A stretch of 64,000 bases of DNA from Pseudomonas sp. ANT_J12 (lineage in GTDB: Bacteria; Pseudomonadota; Gammaproteobacteria; Pseudomonadales; Pseudomonadaceae): assembly GCF_008370045.1 (NCBI RefSeq), contig NZ_VOBN01000015.1, positions 1 through 64,000 on the forward strand, given 5' to 3'. Position 1 is the first letter of the stretch; every line of letters begins with the position of its first letter. A program made the position numbers and the translations under genes. Below the pieces are notes generated by a model. The model saw only the letters and a program-made list of their open reading frames with translations. It was not told the origin of the DNA and did no database searches. Shown piece by piece: positions 61,360 through 64,000 of this stretch.

Positions 61360-63279
61360 TTAGGCAGAGCGGGCGATGCCGTGTTTACGCAGCTTTCGAT
61401 AGAGGGTATTGCGACTGACACCGAGCTGTTCCGCCGTATGCGTCATATGCCACCGCTGTTGCTCCAACGCATTGAGCAACGCCAGCCGCTCGGCATCGTC
61501 CAGCGGATGCTCCGACGGCTCTTCCACCACCAACGCCACCACCGGCCGCACCTGGCGAATCATCGCCGGCAAATCCTCCAACCCGATCCGCCCGCCATCA
61601 CACAACGCCGCCAAGGTCCGCAGCACATTGCGCAACTGCCGCACATTCCCTGGCCAGGCGAAACCGAGCAAGGCTTCCCGTGCCGGTTGATCAATCAGCA
61701 CTGCTTCCCCGCCCGCCTCTTCCGCCAGCAGGAAATCCAGCAACTGGGATTTGTCGCTGCGGTCGCGCAAGGCCGGCAATGCCAGTTCCAGGCCATTGAG
61801 CCGGTAGTACAAGTCCTCGCGAAAACTGCCGTCCCGCACCCGATCCAGCAAATTCCGGTGGGTCGCGCTGATAATTCTGACGTTCACCGACTCCGGTTCC
61901 CCGCCAATCGGCACTACCTGGCGATCTTCCAAAACTCTTAAGAGCCGAGTCTGCAAAGCCAGGGGCATGTCGCCGATCTCATCGAGGAACAACGTGCCGC
62001 CATCGGCCTGCTGCAACTTGCCGCGCATGCCTTCCTTGCGCGCGCCGGTGAAGCTGCCGCCGCGATAGCCGAACAGTTCGCTTTCGATCAGGCTTTCCGG
62101 GATGGCCGCGCAGTTGAGGGCGACGAAGGCTTTGTTCGCCCGCTGACTGGCCTGGTGCACGGCTTTGGCGAAGGCTTCCTTGCCGGAGCCGGTTTCGCCA
62201 TTGATCAGCAGCGGCACGTCCCGTTCGAATACGCGCAGGGACTTGCGGAAATCCTCTTGCAACGCGGCATCGCCCAGGCAAATGCCGGACAAGCGCGGAC
62301 GCTCGGCCACTATCGGACTTGGCACCACCGGCACCGGAATACTCCGAGGCTGACCCCGCAGCAGCGCAAATAGACTGCGCCCATCGCGAGTGCGCAGCGG
62401 CCAACTGGCGCTGGCATTCACACTGGCACGCCCCAGCAATTCATCCAGCGAGCAATCGAAGAGCGCTTCCACCGGTTTGCCCAGCAACCCGCCGCGAATA
62501 TGCCCGAGCAGGTTCAACGCACTTTGGTTGACCGCGCTGATCCGCCCTTCGCCATCGAACGCCAACAGGCCCTCGCTGAACAGCCCGACGGACTCGGCCT
62601 GCAGGTGAAAACGCAGCAGCCATTGATTGTCGAAGTAACGCAGGAAATAACAGCTCTCGATCATCTTCGCCGAGAGGTTGACCAGGGCCATGGTATGGAA
62701 CTGGCTCTGGCGCGAGACGTCATGCCGGGCCGAGGACACGTCGAGCACCGCCAGCAGTTCGCCGTGGGGGTCGAACACCGGGCTCGCCGAGCAGGTCAGG
62801 CCGGTGTGGCGGCCGCGAAAGTGTTCGTCCTGGTGAATGGTCAGCGCCTGGCGTTCCACCAGGCAAGTGCCGATGCCATTGGTGCCTTCGCAGGCTTCGC
62901 TCCAGTCGGCGCCAAGCCAGAGCCCGGCACGCTCGAAAATCTTGCGTTCGGCGGGGGCGGTGACGCAGTTGAGGATCACCCCACGGGCATCGGTCAGCAG
63001 CACCGCGTGGCCGGCGCCGGAAAGCTGCTGGTGCAGGCTGGTCATTTCGTTGCCGGCGATGTGCAGCACTTGCTGCAAGCGTTCGCGGCTTTCGAGCACG
63101 CGCCCATGTTCCAGCACCGTGGGTGCCATGGTCAGGGCCGGGTCGAGGTGATAGTCCTCAAGACAACGCAGCCAGGAACGGGCAATCGACGGATCACTGC
63201 CGGGGCCGTGCAGGTGCGACTTGCCCTGGGTAACGGTCAGGACTTGCCGGGCATGGCGACTCAAATGGTTGTCGTGCAT
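61360..63279 (-). CDS. eatR: Sigma-54-dependent activator, AcoR/EatR type
   Basis: 639 aa. N-terminal GAF sensor region (~70-230; WSEACEGTNGIGTCLVERQ); a PAS-like segment (~235-310); AAA+ domain (~330-560) with Walker A NGETGSGKEAF, sigma-54 contact loop GSFTGA (Ser in place of the usual Ala) and Walker B GGTLFLDEIGD; Fis-type helix-turn-helix at the end (TAEQLGVSRNTLYRKLRKHG). Position next to mpl-ubiX and opposite an aldehyde dehydrogenase matches EatR (PA4021 from memory), activator of ethanolamine catabolism. AcoR (acetoin) is the alternative; the symbol rests on synteny. Confidence 0.82.
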   Translation of the reverse strand: MHDNHLSRHARQVLTVTQGKSHLHGPGSDPSIARSWLRCLEDYHLDPALTMAPTVLEHGRVLESRERLQQVLHIAGNEMTSLHQQLSGAGHAVLLTDARGVILNCVTAPAERKIFERAGLWLGADWSEACEGTNGIGTCLVERQALTIHQDEHFRGRHTGLTCSASPVFDPHGELLAVLDVSSARHDVSRQSQFHTMALVNLSAKMIESCYFLRYFDNQWLLRFHLQAESVGLFSEGLLAFDGEGRISAVNQSALNLLGHIRGGLLGKPVEALFDCSLDELLGRASVNASASWPLRTRDGRSLFALLRGQPRSIPVPVVPSPIVAERPRLSGICLGDAALQEDFRKSLRVFERDVPLLINGETGSGKEAFAKAVHQASQRANKAFVALNCAAIPESLIESELFGYRGGSFTGARKEGMRGKLQQADGGTLFLDEIGDMPLALQTRLLRVLEDRQVVPIGGEPESVNVRIISATHRNLLDRVRDGSFREDLYYRLNGLELALPALRDRSDKSQLLDFLLAEEAGGEAVLIDQPAREALLGFAWPGNVRQLRNVLRTLAALCDGGRIGLEDLPAMIRQVRPVVALVVEEPSEHPLDDAERLALLNALEQQRWHMTHTAEQLGVSRNTLYRKLRKHGIARSA

Positions 63280-63397
63280 TTCTTATTATTCCCCGAAAGG
63301 GTCCACGAACCCTGCAGCGCGTTGAGGTCGAGCATCCTCCACGTCGGCGTGCTTTGCAATGCTGGCAAGGCCACCCCCTCGCTCGCTGTGCCACAAG

Positions 63398-63426
63398 CGG
63401 TACAAACTGTCACCCAAGCTGTACCG
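63398..63426. promoter_or_regulatory. Candidate activator-binding site (UAS)
   Basis: CGGTACA (63398-63404) and TGTACCG (63420-63426) are perfect inverted half-sites with centres 22 bases apart (two helical turns), about 75-105 bases upstream of the -24 element. ACTGTCACC / ACCGTCACA repeats lie in the same stretch. Spacing suits a dimer of the divergent Fis-type activator. Confidence 0.55.
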
Positions 63427-63500
63427 AAACCGTCACAGGCACCACCCGCCTGTCCGACAAAAACCGCGCAAGGCCTTGATTTGCCTGCCCTGCAAGGCAG

Positions 63501-63516
63501 TGGCCCAACCTTTGCT
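63501..63516 (+). promoter_or_regulatory. Sigma-54 (-24/-12) promoter of the aldehyde dehydrogenase gene
   Basis: TGGCCCAACCTTTGCT has GG (63502-63503) and GC (63514-63515) separated by exactly 10 bases, close to consensus TGGCAC-N5-TTGCW. Transcription would start near 63527, leaving a ~55-base leader. Confidence 0.75.
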
Positions 63517-63580
63517 CTACGCTTATAGCAAGCGCACATGCGCGTCTCTCTAATAAGTACAAAGCCAAGGAGAACTCACC

Positions 63581-64000
63581 ATGCGTTACGCTCACCCCGG
63601 TACTGAAGGCGCTATCGTTTCGTTCAAGAGCAAATACGGTAACTACATCGGCGGCGAGTTCGTCGCGCCTGTCAAAGGTCAGTACTTCACCAACACTTCG
63701 CCCGTGAATGGCCAACCGATTGCCGAATTCCCACGTTCCACGGCCGAAGACATCGACAAAGCCCTGGACGCTGCCCATGCGGCTGCCGATGCCTGGGGCG
63801 CCACGTCCGCCCAGGCGCGCTCGCTGGTGCTGCTGAAAATCGCCGACCGCATCGAGCAGAACCTGGAACTGCTGGCGATCACCGAATCCTGGGACAACGG
63901 CAAAGCCGTTCGCGAAACCCTCAACGCCGACATCCCGCTGGCGGCGGATCACTTCCGCTACTTCGCCGGTTGCATCCGCGCCCAGGAAGGCAGCGCCGCC
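63581..64000 (+). CDS. Aldehyde dehydrogenase, 5' part (runs off window)
   Basis: The first 140 codons from ATG 63581 (MRYAHPGTEGAIVSFKSKYG), after AAGGAGA. The N terminus matches ExaC/AcoD-type NAD-dependent aldehyde dehydrogenases (KYGNYIGGEFVAPVKGQYF, NTSPVNGQPIAEFPRSTAEDI, ITESWDNGKAVRETLNADIP). The catalytic Cys and Glu lie beyond 64000. Beside EatR it would be the acetaldehyde dehydrogenase of the ethanolamine pathway (PA4022-like), with permease and eutBC expected next; that is inference from synteny. Confidence 0.9.
   Translation, partial: MRYAHPGTEGAIVSFKSKYGNYIGGEFVAPVKGQYFTNTSPVNGQPIAEFPRSTAEDIDKALDAAHAAADAWGATSAQARSLVLLKIADRIEQNLELLAITESWDNGKAVRETLNADIPLAADHFRYFAGCIRAQEGSAA

Overview
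The window is about 61% GC by eye, and gene content and order match the core chromosome of a fluorescent-group Pseudomonas. The order hrpB - fieF - Lrp regulator - DUF2788 - rluE - amn - aidB - ladS - thiD - thiE - hemL ... miaB - ybeZ - ybeY - corC - lnt ... leuS - lptE - holA ... lipA - lipB - dacA - rlpA - mltB - rodA - pbp2 - rlmH - rsfS - nadD - proA ... lrgAB ... ubiX - mpl - eatR parallels, from memory, the P. aeruginosa PA3961-PA4022 block. Several intergenic repeats are of the kind common in P. fluorescens genomes.

Layout. Bases 1-1.95 kb are the edge of an AT-richer mobile island: the first 14 codons of an IS66-type tnpB, a small ORF probably cut by that element, and a 489-aa tyrosine recombinase that resembles the GmtY type. 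From 1.97 to 18.8 kb is core: RNA helicase, metal efflux, an Lrp-type regulator, purine salvage, the AidB-type flavoprotein, the LadS hybrid kinase, thiamine genes and hemL. From 18.8 to 22.9 kb three same-strand genes form an accessory cassette with a catabolic look: an M14-type deacylase, an orphan amino-acid-type binding protein and a TMADH/DgcA-like Fe-S flavoprotein. From 23.1 to 37 kb comes tRNA modification (miaB), the ybeZ-ybeY-corC-lnt run, an ElyC/YdcF-like gene, leuS, lptE, holA, an unlisted short arfA with a terminator inside its reading frame, and a lytic transglycosylase. From 37 to 49.5 kb is the minus-strand envelope cluster: ldcA, lipoate genes, PBP5, RlpA, MltB, RodA, PBP2, RlmH, RsfS, NadD and ProA.

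From 49.6 to 64 kb: a DNA glycosylase, a DedA-PAP2 fusion, a small lower-GC patch of three unknown genes (two look like diverged paralogues), a Lon-N-domain protein with LrgA/LrgB, a MaoC hydratase, a lipoprotein joining MORN repeats to a C13/caspase-fold peptidase, the mpl-ubiX-yceK operon, and a sigma-54 activator (EatR-like) facing a truncated aldehyde dehydrogenase with a visible -24/-12 promoter.

Together the largest block makes and remodels the cell wall and outer membrane (PBP2, RodA, PBP5, MltB, RlpA, LdcA, Mpl, LptE, Lnt) beside ribosome maintenance and rescue (RlmH, RsfS, YbeY, MiaB, ArfA). Repeats are plentiful: four copies of a ~120-bp palindrome-ended element all in one orientation, three of a second family, smaller REP-like pieces, a 7-bp tandem array inside a long inverted repeat, and a perfect 20-bp hairpin. 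No tRNA, rRNA, CRISPR array or riboswitch was found.
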